Shown: positions 8,445-16,495, counted from the first letter of the stretch. The stretch is 64,000 nucleotides of DNA from Collibacillus ludicampi (GCF_023705585.1 NZ_BOQE01000001.1:3814710-3878709); one strand, 5' to 3'. The notes: a model not told the origin generated them from the sequence alone. Made by a program: numbers and translations.

Positions 8445-8615
8445 TCATCTCCCTGAGAGCCGATAACGCACCGCATATTTGCCTTTCTTGGTTCTGAAAA
8501 TCTGAACGATAGGTTCCCTGATTCCCATCATCATTTGATCATCACGCACACACATCGCGACATAGGAGGCAATCGAACGATTCTCGTACGTTCTCGCTTC
8601 ATACAACCAAGTCAT
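8445..8615 (-). CDS. Conserved-looking 56-residue hypothetical protein
   Basis: It starts at ATG 8615 after AAAAGGAG with 8-nt spacing, giving MTWLYEARTYENR and ending with TKKGKYAVRYRLSGR. It is soluble, with no cysteine cluster apart from one Cys in AMCVRDD. It is packed between the chelatase and zinc-ribbon genes, arguing for co-transcription. The family is not recognised. Confidence 0.65.
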   Translation of the reverse strand: MTWLYEARTYENRSIASYVAMCVRDDQMMMGIREPIVQIFRTKKGKYAVRYRLSGR

Positions 8616-8673
8616 TTGTTGCACTCCTTTTCCGGAAACTGATGAAATATAGTATGATCCGATCACACTCGTA

Positions 8674-9045
8674 TCATCCTTCTTTTGCATCAGTGATCCG
8701 ATCCAGAATAATCTCTACCAGTTGCTGATGAAATCCCAAGTGACGCCCCATTTGTATTATGACGTCCGGGTGCTTCGCTCGAGCCTGTTCCATCAAGGCA
8801 GGTAGGTCCTCCTGAACATGCGTCCCGGCCAATAAAAAGAACGGAATGACGATGACATGGTTTGCTCCTTTTGATACACAAGTGTCAATCGCTGTGAGAA
8901 CATCCGGACGCGCTAGTTCCAAATATCCAACTTCGACAACCTTATAATATCCTTGCTCGCGAAGAGCTTTTCCGATGTACATAACGTCTTGATTTGCCTC
9001 GTCGGAACGACTTCCATGAGCAATGATCACGATACCCGTATGCAA
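8674..9045 (-). CDS. cbiX: CbiX-type sirohydrochlorin chelatase, single domain
   Basis: About 123 residues, matching the short CbiX form. It has the N-terminal VIIAHGSRSDEAN motif (metal-binding His) and GTHVQEDLP (second His). Enzymes of this family insert Co2+, Fe2+ or Ni2+ into sirohydrochlorin for cobalamin, siroheme or related tetrapyrroles; the metal cannot be assigned. TTG 9045 lies 8 nt after AAGGGG, whereas ATG 9051 is only 2 nt away, so TTG is preferred. A NicO transporter gene nearby fits a cobalt or nickel link. Confidence 0.85.
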   Translation of the reverse strand: MHTGIVIIAHGSRSDEANQDVMYIGKALREQGYYKVVEVGYLELARPDVLTAIDTCVSKGANHVIVIPFFLLAGTHVQEDLPALMEQARAKHPDVIIQMGRHLGFHQQLVEIILDRITDAKEG

Positions 9046-9126
9046 GCGCATATCCCCTTACTTATGGTTATTCGTCGCACTTCTTGGTACACTAGGGTCA
9101 TACAGAACGATGGAAGGAGTTCAACC

Positions 9127-9369
9127 ATGAGTCTTGTCGTCATTGAGGTATGTGATATAAATCCGATATCAAGTGAAGATTTAGAATCATTCGAGAGAAA
9201 ATATAATGGTGTTACCGTGTTACGTTCCCCTTGTCTCAGTCATTGTGAGATCTGTGCAGCTTCTCCATATGCCTACGTGAACGGGGAACTTATCATCCGG
9301 GAAACAATTGTGGAACTTATGCAGGCGATCGATGAAGCCATCCAATCAGAACTTGCCAACTGGCAGTAA
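9127..9369 (+). CDS. yuzB: DUF1450 (YuzB-like) protein, paralogue 2
   Basis: 80 residues starting at ATG 9127 behind GGAAGGAG. The sequence aligns by eye with B. subtilis YuzB: an IEVCDINP strand, a central PCLSHCEICAASPYAYVNGE Cys cluster and a C-terminal helix. It is divergent from the cbiX operon and ends in a strong hairpin. Function unknown; the Cys spacing suggests metal or redox chemistry. Confidence 0.82.
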   Translation: MSLVVIEVCDINPISSEDLESFERKYNGVTVLRSPCLSHCEICAASPYAYVNGELIIRETIVELMQAIDEAIQSELANWQ

Positions 9370-9371
9370 GA

Positions 9372-9394
9372 GGCCGCTTTCAAGTAAAGCGGCC
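9372..9394. terminator. Terminator hairpin after the second DUF1450 gene
   Basis: A perfect 9-bp GC-rich stem GGCCGCTTT / AAAGCGGCC with a 5-nt loop lies between convergent stops of the DUF1450 and DUF2797 genes. The downstream tail on the plus strand is only weakly T-rich. Confidence 0.7.
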
Positions 9395-9400
9395 CGGATT

Positions 9401-10198
9401 TTACACGCACCAATCGACTTTCACTTTATACCCCGTATGCTTTTTCATATTGATAACGCCTTGATCAAGGATCAGATACTGTCCTTTAATTCCAGTCAAA
9501 ATCCCTTCGATCTGAGGAATTTTATCAAACGTCAAAGATTTTACCTTTTCCATTTCCCCTGTCATCGGATAAGTAAACTCAAAGATCTCGTCCACTTCTA
9601 ACAGATAACTTCGATATTCTTCCGGCAAAATCTCTTTTACTTGTTCTCTCACCCTTATCAAATCCACATCTTCAATCTGTCCGCGCAACATTTTGCGCCA
9701 ATCTGTCTTGTCAGGGATATGTTGAGAGATGAGAAACTCCATCTCACCCGCAAGTTTCCGAGTCGGTGTCTCGGCAAGCGGAATGGCACGGACAGCGCCT
9801 TGATCCACCCACCTGGTCAATTCCCTGTTTTTTCGGGTTAAACCGACTTTGATTCCGGAAGATACAGCGAGATAAACGTAATGAGGAATCATACAATGGC
9901 TCTCGGCAAACGATTCATCACGGCATGTTCCAAGATGGTAATGGCATTCATGCGGTTTCACGATGCAGAGATCACATTCCGCGAGTTTAATAAAACATGG
10001 ATAACAATACCCGTTATTATATAATTTTTTACTGATTCTTCCACAATGACAGCAAGCTTTTTCATCAAGATATGTCAAAACAATCTTCGTACCGATTCTT
10101 TCATTCAGTGAAAACCTTTCGTCACCAACGACAAGGTAATAACGAACGGGCGAAGAAGGTTCATGTTGCAATTCCGATAAATACCCAACGGCAGACAC
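9401..10198 (-). CDS. DUF2797 family protein
   Basis: A 265-residue cytosolic protein. An N-terminal Cys-rich region (CCHCGR, CYPC, CDLC, CHYHLGTC, ~49-92) looks like several zinc-binding knuckles. It is followed by HYVYLAVSSGIKVGLTRKN, the family's most conserved part, which recalls a GIY-YIG-like strand (YVYLA...KVGLT). DUF2797 has no established function; nucleic-acid binding is an inference. It starts at GTG 10198 after AAGGAG. Single gene. Confidence 0.8.
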   Translation of the reverse strand: MSAVGYLSELQHEPSSPVRYYLVVGDERFSLNERIGTKIVLTYLDEKACCHCGRISKKLYNNGYCYPCFIKLAECDLCIVKPHECHYHLGTCRDESFAESHCMIPHYVYLAVSSGIKVGLTRKNRELTRWVDQGAVRAIPLAETPTRKLAGEMEFLISQHIPDKTDWRKMLRGQIEDVDLIRVREQVKEILPEEYRSYLLEVDEIFEFTYPMTGEMEKVKSLTFDKIPQIEGILTGIKGQYLILDQGVINMKKHTGYKVKVDWCV

Positions 10199-10244
10199 GG
10201 TGAAACTCCTTTCTCCTCAACCTATGTATTTTGGAAAACGAATT

Positions 10245-10604
10245 CTATCTCATATCATAACCATGCGCACCAAACGGCTTGGGTGCTTCTTGAATGCCTT
10301 CAAACAAAAACATCCAGCCGTTCTCACCGCGATAAGCCCATATATCAGCCGTTTCGTCAATCATGATCAAATGAAAAAGACTCATATTGGTTTTAAAATA
10401 CGGACTCATATGTTCATCATGTAATCGCAGATTCAATACACGATTTTTATCTGTTTGATTCACGCGAATTCCGTCGCGAATCGGAAAACCAGCCACCACT
10501 TGCGAGGGCAGAAGGTTTTCTTTTCGATGCTTGTTTAAATAATCGTAAACTTGACGGGCTGCCCTTGCTTTTCGACTGGTTTCAAGAATATACGCGTAAT
10601 ACAT
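10245..10604 (-). CDS. Hypothetical protein
   Basis: 119 residues from ATG 10604 behind AAAGGGG. The sequence begins MYYAYILETSRKARAARQVYD and later has FPIRDGIRVNQTDKNRV and YRGENGWMFLFEG. No signal peptide, membrane helix or recognised motif. An unusual hairpin with its own TATAAT box sits about 60 nt upstream and may control it. No function proposed. Confidence 0.6.
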   Translation of the reverse strand: MYYAYILETSRKARAARQVYDYLNKHRKENLLPSQVVAGFPIRDGIRVNQTDKNRVLNLRLHDEHMSPYFKTNMSLFHLIMIDETADIWAYRGENGWMFLFEGIQEAPKPFGAHGYDMR

Positions 10605-10660
10605 GCGTCAGACCCCTTTAAAGTTTATCTTTATTAACGATACCACACCACGACGCATAA

Positions 10661-10700
10661 GAAAAAGCCCCCCTCGGTCACCAGCCAGATTAGGGGGGCT
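10661..10700 (-). terminator. Terminator/attenuator hairpin upstream of the 10604 gene
   Basis: A perfect 9-bp stem AGCCCCCCT / AGGGGGGCT (10666-10674, 10692-10700) is followed on the minus strand by five T residues. It lies 5' of a gene rather than 3', and a TATAAT box lies ~30 nt further upstream, so it would end a ~65-nt leader transcript. Confidence 0.7.
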
Positions 10701-10702
10701 AG

Positions 10703-10737
10703 AAAAGAAGATCTTCTTTTATCTGTGAACCATTATA
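10703..10737 (-). promoter_or_regulatory. Minus-strand TATAAT box with adjacent 18-bp palindrome
   Basis: TATAAT (minus, 10732-10737) is followed by the perfect palindrome AAAAGAAGATCTTCTTTT at 10703-10720, just before the terminator hairpin. No good -35 hexamer is seen, so promoter use is uncertain. Confidence 0.45.
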
Positions 10738-10853
10738 TCGGACTTGCCCGGAAAAATGATTAGTAAACACATGGAACTTGAGAGATGGAATACCAAACAT
10801 GAGTGTTGCATACGTTTGAACCAATCTTGTGATCTTTCATAAGGAGGGGAAAC

Positions 10854-11018
10854 ATGTTTAGGTATTATTTGTCCATTGCTATTTTTTGTGTGATCTTGAC
10901 TATTTTTACACTTTTTCTTTCTGATCATGCCGTCACGTTGGCAACCATTTTTATGGGTTTCGCGGGTGCGTTCCTGGCGATCAGTTTTATCACTTCCGGT
11001 TCTGAATCCCGCTGGTGA
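10854..11018 (+). CDS. Small two-helix membrane protein
   Basis: 54 residues starting at ATG 10854 with an excellent ribosome site (AAGGAGGGG, 10841-10849). It has two hydrophobic stretches (~5-22 and ~28-47) separated by SDHAV. It ends with a polar GSESRW tail. It lies alone between the 10604 gene and the convergent sirtuin gene. No family recognised; membrane insertion is the only supported statement. Confidence 0.6.
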   Translation: MFRYYLSIAIFCVILTIFTLFLSDHAVTLATIFMGFAGAFLAISFITSGSESRW

Positions 11019-11042
11019 TTTAGTAAGATCTTCATTTGAAAA

Positions 11043-11717
11043 TCATTGATGGAACGGGTGAACCGATTCGTTGGGTTTGATATTTAGAATCGCAGGAACG
11101 ATACGTTCCGCCTCTTGATTGATGCGAATCATCGTTGCGCCTGTACGCGACGCAACCTTGGGCAACTGATTGCAGGGAGCCATTTCCAAGCGGGTTCCAA
11201 TAATCAAAAGAACATCCGAACGTCCAACCCAATCGACAGCCGACGAGAAGTGATGTACCTCCTCGCCGACCAATACGATATTCGGTTTGAGTCGTCCCTG
11301 GCAGGACGGACATAACGGAAAGTTGTCCGTCCTGGCCAAATCGCTCGAAAAAATGGAATCGCAACCCAAACAAATCAATTCACGGAGATTTCCATGAAGT
11401 TCAATGACATGGGGACTGCCCGCTTCCTGGTGTAAACCATCTATGTTCATGGTGATGATCGGTATTTGCCAGCGTGCAAGTGCAAGATGAGCTGGATTTG
11501 GTTTCGCTGCATTCCATCCCAACAGGACTTCCCTATAACAACGATAAAAACGGTCAGGTTCGTTAAGAAATAAATGTAAAGTAAAGATTTCGCGCAAAGG
11601 AATTCCTCTCCAACGAGAGGAAACTGTTGGAAGACCACTCGCTACCGAGATTCCGGCACCCGTGATAGCAAGAGGATGACGGGCTGATTGAATGATACGT
11701 TTCCACTTCTCGATCAA
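11043..11717 (-). CDS. Sir2-family (sirtuin) protein, divergent
   Basis: 224 residues. Sirtuin elements: GAGISVASGLP (NAD loop), MNIDGLHQEAG, the catalytic His in IELHGNL, two CxxC pairs (CLGC, CPSC) for structural zinc, and GTRLEM. Such enzymes use NAD+ for protein deacylation. Two departures are visible: the usual D-F-R-G after SGIP is replaced by TVSSRWRG, and TQNID reads TMNID. NAD use or substrate choice may therefore differ. The start is TTG 11717 after a run of AAGGGG. Single gene. Confidence 0.85.
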   Translation of the reverse strand: MIEKWKRIIQSARHPLAITGAGISVASGLPTVSSRWRGIPLREIFTLHLFLNEPDRFYRCYREVLLGWNAAKPNPAHLALARWQIPIITMNIDGLHQEAGSPHVIELHGNLRELICLGCDSIFSSDLARTDNFPLCPSCQGRLKPNIVLVGEEVHHFSSAVDWVGRSDVLLIIGTRLEMAPCNQLPKVASRTGATMIRINQEAERIVPAILNIKPNESVHPFHQ

Positions 11718-11776
11718 ACCCCTTCCCCCTTTGAATTCACGTTGTTATGCTCAGTGTTCACCATTTGTACGGTGAT

Positions 11777-12868
11777 TCATTCCTTGTGGTCAGCCCCGAC
11801 TGCCTGTTGAATATTCGTAAATCCGTCGCGTTCCATTAACTCAAGTAAACGTTTGTTGATTGATTTTACGATTCCTGGTCCTTCATAAATCATCCCTGTA
11901 TAAATTTGCACGAGACTTGCCCCGGCCCGAATTTTTTCGTATGCATCATCACCTGTAAAGACTCCGCCAACTCCAATGATCGGTATTTTCCGACCCACTT
12001 CACGATAAATTTCCCGAATCCATTCTGTCGCACGTCTCGCTAGAGGCCGACCGCTCAAACCGCCTGCCTGTTCCGCGAAAGAATGGACTTGTAATCCCTC
12101 TCTCGATAATGTCGTATTCGTGGCAATGATGCCGGAAATTCCTTCAGACACTGCTACTTGTACAATATCCTTCATGTGCTCTTTGGACATATCCGGGGCA
12201 ATTTTCAGAAGAATGGGTTTTGCCTGGAATCCATACTTTTCAAGTTCTTTTGTTTTCGTGCGGATGGCTCGCAAAAGTCGGCTCAACTTCTCAGTTTCTT
12301 GTAAGTCTCTCAAATTGGGAGTGTTCGGTGAACTGACATTTATGACAAAATAATGCCCGTATGAATAAAGCACGTCCAAACATTTTTGATAATCACCGGC
12401 CGCATCTTCGTTCGCGGTCATTTTATTTTTCCCAATGTTAATTCCAATCGGAACCCCCGCACTTACATAATTTTTGAGATGTTTCGCCGCTACCGATGCA
12501 CCAAGGTTATTAAATCCCATACGATTAATAACCGCTTGATCAGGCACGGAGCGAAACAAGCGTGGCTTTTCATTCCCCGGCTGTCCCACCGGTGTCAAAG
12601 TCCCAACTTCAATAAATCCGAAGCCGAGTGCCGCCAATGCATGATAAACTTCGGCATTTTTATCGAATCCAGCAGCGAGTCCAACAGGATTTGGAAAATG
12701 AATTCCCAAAACATGCGTATGTAACCGTTCGTCTTCCAACCCGTACACAGAACGTAAAAGTGCTTTTGCTCCCGCTATGTTATTAGCCAATTTCAATGCT
12801 GATACGGTACGTTCATGGGCAACTTCCGCATCGAGTGTAAAAAGATATTTCCTAATGAATTTGTACAT
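11777..12868 (-). CDS. pyrD: Dihydroorotate dehydrogenase (quinone), class 2
   Basis: About 363 residues. Oxidises dihydroorotate to orotate in UMP synthesis, passing electrons to quinone. Class 2 features: an N-terminal amphipathic helix (MYKFIRKYLFTLDAEVAHE) that attaches to the membrane, GINIGKNK, the FMN/active-site NVSSPNTPNLRDLQ with catalytic Ser, and ATNTTLSREGL. ATG 12868 sits 8 nt after AGGAG, better than GTG 12877. It is apart from any pyr operon. Many Bacillales use the class 1B PyrD/PyrK enzyme instead. Confidence 0.95.
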   Translation of the reverse strand: MYKFIRKYLFTLDAEVAHERTVSALKLANNIAGAKALLRSVYGLEDERLHTHVLGIHFPNPVGLAAGFDKNAEVYHALAALGFGFIEVGTLTPVGQPGNEKPRLFRSVPDQAVINRMGFNNLGASVAAKHLKNYVSAGVPIGINIGKNKMTANEDAAGDYQKCLDVLYSYGHYFVINVSSPNTPNLRDLQETEKLSRLLRAIRTKTKELEKYGFQAKPILLKIAPDMSKEHMKDIVQVAVSEGISGIIATNTTLSREGLQVHSFAEQAGGLSGRPLARRATEWIREIYREVGRKIPIIGVGGVFTGDDAYEKIRAGASLVQIYTGMIYEGPGIVKSINKRLLELMERDGFTNIQQAVGADHKE

Positions 12869-12944
12869 CCATTCCACTCCTATACCGTAGTGACTTTATA
12901 TAATTTAGAGCATATCACATTTTGTCGGAATCACACGCCATAAA

Positions 12945-13034
12945 CTACTGACGTCTTTTCATTTTCGTCCACAAACTTCCCGCAAATGTCTCGTATACTT
13001 GACTTGGCATCGAAACGCTGTGAATAGGCTTCAT
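12945..13034 (-). CDS. Putative 29-residue small protein
   Basis: ATG 13032-13034 follows AGGAG with 6-nt spacing and the frame stops at TAG 12945. The product MKPIHSVSMPSQVYETFAG is followed by SLWTKMKRRQ, a basic C-terminus. No homologue is recognised. The ribosome site is the main support. It lies upstream of pyrD and could be co-transcribed with it. Confidence 0.35.
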   Translation of the reverse strand: MKPIHSVSMPSQVYETFAGSLWTKMKRRQ

Positions 13035-13110
13035 ATACCACTCCTATTTTTCGCATGAGCAATGCCATAAGAATTCTTCGTTTTCGTATCTTTCATTCAG
13101 TTAGAAACTC

Positions 13111-13142
13111 GAAAAGCATCCGCGATCACGCAGATGCTTTTC
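13111..13142. terminator. Hairpin in the pyrD-doxX intergenic region
   Basis: A perfect 10-bp stem GAAAAGCATC / GATGCTTTTC (13111-13120, 13133-13142). It lies just after the pirin remnant in minus-strand direction, so it may be the old terminator of a doxX-pirin transcript. Confidence 0.5.
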
Positions 13143-13191
13143 GGATCAATATTATGGAATTATGAAATGTAAAAGTGCAGCAGGGTTACAT

Positions 13192-13278
13192 TCAGATGTC
13201 GAATTCACAGGCAATGTCGTCTGCGTAAGTTTGCCTGATTTCTTGTTCCGTATTCATCATAAACGGGCCGCGTACGAC
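13192..13278 (-). pseudogene. Pirin-family C-terminal remnant
   Basis: A 28-codon frame ending at TGA 13192 reads VVRGPFMMNTEQEIRQTY, then ADDIACEFDI. The GPF-x-MNT-x-EEI-x-Q motif is the C-terminal signature of pirin/YhhW-type cupins. An in-frame stop lies directly upstream and no ~200-codon cupin body is present. It is co-directional with and downstream of doxX, a common pirin neighbour. Read as what is left after deletion of most of a pirin gene. Confidence 0.5.
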
Positions 13279-13309
13279 TCATACGGTATGATCCATTCAA
13301 AGGTGAAAA

Positions 13310-13696
13310 TTAGAACAAAACGTAGGTGCCAGGGCCGATCATAGCGACGCCTAACGCAACAGCAATCAGCACCAAGTTGTATTCGAATCCACCTTTGTCA
13401 ACCCAATATCCGTTTTGTCCATGAACTTTAACAATGGCAACCAGCATCGTTAGAACGATCAAGATGGCACCAATCCACGTCAATACACCTGCAGCAAAAA
13501 GCGCTCCTACTACAAGTTCACTTAATCCCGCCAAAACAGCCATAGGCACCCCGGGTTTCACCCCAATGGACTCCAGCCAACCACCGGTTCCTTTTGGTCC
13601 ATATCCCCCGAACCATCCAAACAGTTTCTGAGCCCCATGCCCCATAAATGAAAGACCGACAACCAAACGAATCATCAATAAACCGAGATTCATCAT
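13310..13696 (-). CDS. DoxX family membrane protein
   Basis: About 128 residues with four hydrophobic segments. DoxX signature: [25 protein letters not shown] at the N-terminus and [20 protein letters not shown] near the C-terminus. DoxX proteins are small inner-membrane proteins linked to thiol/oxidative stress. The start is ATG 13696 after AAAGGAAG. It diverges from an HxlR-type regulator gene with an operator-like region between, and a pirin remnant follows, so this looks like a redox-responsive locus in decay. Confidence 0.85.
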   Translation of the reverse strand: MMNLGLLMIRLVVGLSFMGHGAQKLFGWFGGYGPKGTGGWLESIGVKPGVPMAVLAGLSELVVGALFAAGVLTWIGAILIVLTMLVAIVKVHGQNGYWVDKGGFEYNLVLIAVALGVAMIGPGTYVLF

Positions 13697-13732
13697 CACA
13701 ATTCTTCCTTTCATATAGTTTTTGAGTAAAAT

Positions 13733-13783
13733 TAATTTACTTATCTTATGTTAGTAAGATACAGTGTTTACTTACTTTTGTCA
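13733..13783. promoter_or_regulatory. Operator-like repeats between doxX and the HxlR-type gene
   Basis: Repeated TTACTTA/TAGTAAG elements occur here, including ACTTATCTTA facing TTAGTAAGAT and a further TTTACTTACTTT. TACT-type inverted repeats are known operators of HxlR/DUF24 regulators such as YodB and HypR. The position between the divergent genes fits. Confidence 0.5.
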
Positions 13784-13820
13784 AGAAACTATGATAAAAT
13801 AATTCAGGAAATGATGTACC

Positions 13821-14134
13821 ATGAAAAATCATCGGCTATGCCCAAAATTCGAAGCAGCGTTTGAATTGCTCGGAAAAAACGATGGACAGGCTTGATTATC
13901 CGGACTCTGCAGGACGGTCCAAAGCGGTTTAAGGACATTTCCGAGATGATCCCGACGATGAGCGACAAAATGCTGGTAGAACGTTTAAAAGAGTTAGAAA
14001 CGGCAGGAATTCTGTCTTCGTCATGTTTATCCGGAAACCCTGTGAGAATTGAATATGGGTTGACAGAAATGGGGAAAGCGTTGCAACCTGTCATGGACGA
14101 GGTACAACAATGGGCAGAATCATGGGTGAAGTAA
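13821..14134 (+). pseudogene. HxlR-type (DUF24) transcriptional regulator, frameshifted
   Basis: The reading from ATG 13821 gives CPKFEAAFELLG, typical of HxlR N-termini, then stops at 13893-13895. The rest, WTGLIIRTLQDGPKRF through the winged helix to the stop at 14134, is in another frame. The break is at the A6 run 13874-13879. Family spacing (L-G-x-K/R-W) would need four A's, or alternatively seven. The downstream part could start at TTG 13892 but would lack the first helices and redox Cys. It may be a real lesion or a sequencing error; if intact, it would control the divergent doxX. Confidence 0.75.
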
Positions 14135-14180
14135 AGAGAATCGATAGCATGTCGTGTCTTTTCGTTGTTATCCTAAAAAA

Positions 14181-14204
14181 GAAAAGCGCCCCAACGGACG
14201 CTTT
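14181..14204 (-). terminator. Terminator of the cstA-ybdD operon
   Basis: The stem GAAAAGCG / CGCTTTTC is followed by TTTTTT on the minus strand, 4 nt past the ybdD stop. Confidence 0.8.
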
Positions 14205-14207
14205 TCG

Positions 14208-14402
14208 CTAACAACAGCGGGTGACACCGCCGCTTTCATAGCGGTCTTTCAACGCTCTCATATAGAACTCTTTCTCGCTCAAAACAGGTTGATCTGGGTG
14301 TGTTTCCTTATGATGTTGCAAGTAACGTTCATAATCAGGCATTCCAAAGATCGTTTTGATACCGGAACGAGCTTTGCTCATCCATCCAAAGACCGTTTTC
14401 AC
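14208..14402 (-). CDS. ybdD: YbdD/YjiX family small protein (CstA partner)
   Basis: 64 residues ending in GGVTRCC, with the family core GMPDYERYLQHHKETHPDQP and LSEKEFYMRALKDRYE. YbdD/YjiX proteins are encoded directly after CstA-type pyruvate/peptide transporters and are thought to be needed for their activity. It starts at GTG 14402 after GGGAGGG, 41 bp after the cstA stop, in one operon. Confidence 0.88.
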   Translation of the reverse strand: MKTVFGWMSKARSGIKTIFGMPDYERYLQHHKETHPDQPVLSEKEFYMRALKDRYESGGVTRCC

Positions 14403-14443
14403 GCAGGATTCCCTCCCACCTCTAGCAGGGTAATAAATCCTCT

Positions 14444-16495
14444 TTAAATATTCGATGGAACAAACGGTGCTTCATGGAGAACCGGTTTTTGTTTGTCACT
14501 CAGTATATTGTACCACACGCGAATCGAATCCAGGACCACCAGAACTACAACGACGATAAAGATCCCCGTCACAAGCGCATCCAGACGATCATTGAAAACA
14601 ATCTGTTGCATTTGCGCCATCGATTTTGCCGGTGCCAGTACTTTTCCGCTCTCAATGGCTTGCTGAAACTTATTGGCATGTGCAAGGAAACCAATCTGCA
14701 CATCGGATGAGAAGATCTTCATCAGACCAGCACCCAGTGTGGTCGTTAACAGCCAAGCCATAGGCAGAAGGGTTACCCAAGCATAGCGTGCCTTGCCCAT
14801 TTTAATCAAGATCGTCGTTGCTACTGCGAAAGCGATACCCGCTAGCATTTGATTGGCAATTCCAAATAAGGCCCATAAGGAATTGATACCACCAAACGGA
14901 TCCGTCACGCCTTGATACAAGAAATACCCCCATCCGAGGACAATCAATGCAGAAGCAATTATATTATAACGGATATCTTCCGTGCGTCCGAAATCTTTCC
15001 ATACGTTACCGAGCAAATCCTGTATCATGAAACGTCCGATCCGTGTACCGGCATCAATGGTAGTCAAAATAAACACGGCTTCAAAAAGGATGGCGAAGTG
15101 ATACCAGAAAGCGGTAAACCCACCCATAAATTTCGAGAAAATCACGGCCATGCCTACAGCAAGAGTAGGCGCTCCTCCCGTACGCGACAGGAGAGATTTT
15201 TCCCCAATCTCATGTGTCAATTGGGTGATTTGCTCAGGTGTAACGGCAAAGCCCCAGTTAGAGATGACGGAAGCCGCTTTCGCAACATCAGTACCGATGA
15301 CCGCAGCCGGCGAATTCATAGCAAAGTATATACCGGGTTCCAATGCTGTCGCGGCGATCATCGCCATGATCGCGACAGCAGATTCCATGAGCATGCCACC
15401 GTACCCGATCATACGAGAATGGGATTCCTTTTCCAACATCTTCGGCGTAGTGCCTGAGGACACCAACGAATGGAACCCTGAAATCGCTCCACACGCGATC
15501 GTAATGAACAAAAAGGGAAAGAGCGGTCCGGCAAATACTGGACCGGTTCCGTCGACAAAGCGTGAAATCGCCGGCATCTTCAGATCTGGTAAAACGATAA
15601 GAATTCCAAGCGCCAGGATAAAAATAGTTCCCACTTTCAAAAAGGAACTGAGATAATCGCGCGGCGCCAACAACAGCCATACAGGCAAGACTGATGCGAT
15701 AAAACCATAGATCATCATTAGGATCGCGAGCGTTTTCCCATCGAACGTAAAATATGCAGCCAACGGGGAAGCGGCCACTTTTTGTCCCAAATATAGGGCG
15801 AACATCAGCAAGACAAATCCGATGAACGAACCTTCTAATACACGACCGGGTCGGACAAAACGCATATATATACCCATGATGATCGCGATCGGTATCGTCA
15901 TGGCAATCGTAAAGGTTCCCCAAGGCGAACCTTTGAGTGCATTCACGACAACCATCGCCAATACGGCTATCAAGATAATCATAATTGAGATAATACCGAT
16001 TGATCCGATAATTCCGGATACAGGTCCGATCTCTTCTTTTGCCATCTGACCGAGTGACTTGCCATTACGACGCATGGAACCCATGAGGACAACGAAATCC
16101 TGTACCGCTCCACCAAGTAAGACGCCGATCAGAATCCACAATGTCCCTGGTAGATAGCCCATCTGGGCGGCCAAGATCGGTCCGACAAGAGGCCCTGCAC
16201 CCGCAATCGCCGCAAAATGATGCCCGAACAGGATCCACTTGTTCGTAGGTACGAAATCCTTACCGTCGTTTACCACTTCAGCCGGTGTAGCTCTGCCATC
16301 GTTCAATTGAAAAACGCGGTAAGCAATGAATTTACTATAAAAGCGATAACCGATCGAGTAAGTACATACTGCCGCAATAATCATCCAGGCAGCGGAAACT
16401 GTTTCTCCTTTGTGCCATGCCAGTGTCGCGAAAGCAAGCGCTCCCAGCACGGAGATGATCGTCCATACAACAATGGACAGCAATCGTTTACTCAT
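14444..16495 (-). CDS. cstA: CstA family carbon-starvation transporter
   Basis: A 683-residue polytopic membrane protein with many hydrophobic helices. CstA landmarks: KFIAYRVFQLNDGRATPAE, FGHHFAAIAGAGPLVGPILAAQ and GAISGFHSLVSSGTTPKM. Homologues in E. coli (CstA, BtsT) carry pyruvate or peptides under carbon limitation; which substrate applies here is not known. It starts at ATG 16495 after AAGGGGG. The next gene encodes the YbdD partner. The upstream 170 bp is AT-rich, with no recognised operator. Confidence 0.95.
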   Translation of the reverse strand: MSKRLLSIVVWTIISVLGALAFATLAWHKGETVSAAWMIIAAVCTYSIGYRFYSKFIAYRVFQLNDGRATPAEVVNDGKDFVPTNKWILFGHHFAAIAGAGPLVGPILAAQMGYLPGTLWILIGVLLGGAVQDFVVLMGSMRRNGKSLGQMAKEEIGPVSGIIGSIGIISIMIILIAVLAMVVVNALKGSPWGTFTIAMTIPIAIIMGIYMRFVRPGRVLEGSFIGFVLLMFALYLGQKVAASPLAAYFTFDGKTLAILMMIYGFIASVLPVWLLLAPRDYLSSFLKVGTIFILALGILIVLPDLKMPAISRFVDGTGPVFAGPLFPFLFITIACGAISGFHSLVSSGTTPKMLEKESHSRMIGYGGMLMESAVAIMAMIAATALEPGIYFAMNSPAAVIGTDVAKAASVISNWGFAVTPEQITQLTHEIGEKSLLSRTGGAPTLAVGMAVIFSKFMGGFTAFWYHFAILFEAVFILTTIDAGTRIGRFMIQDLLGNVWKDFGRTEDIRYNIIASALIVLGWGYFLYQGVTDPFGGINSLWALFGIANQMLAGIAFAVATTILIKMGKARYAWVTLLPMAWLLTTTLGAGLMKIFSSDVQIGFLAHANKFQQAIESGKVLAPAKSMAQMQQIVFNDRLDALVTGIFIVVVVLVVLDSIRVWYNILSDKQKPVLHEAPFVPSNI

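Noticed and set aside
13162-13344. 60-codon plus-strand frame beside doxX
   Set aside because: It lacks a ribosome site, overlaps the doxX end and is opposite the pirin-like remnant, which is a better explanation.
15288-15923. 211-codon frame inside cstA
   Set aside because: It is an off-frame shadow of the clear CstA membrane protein, with a Cys/Arg-rich nonsense product.
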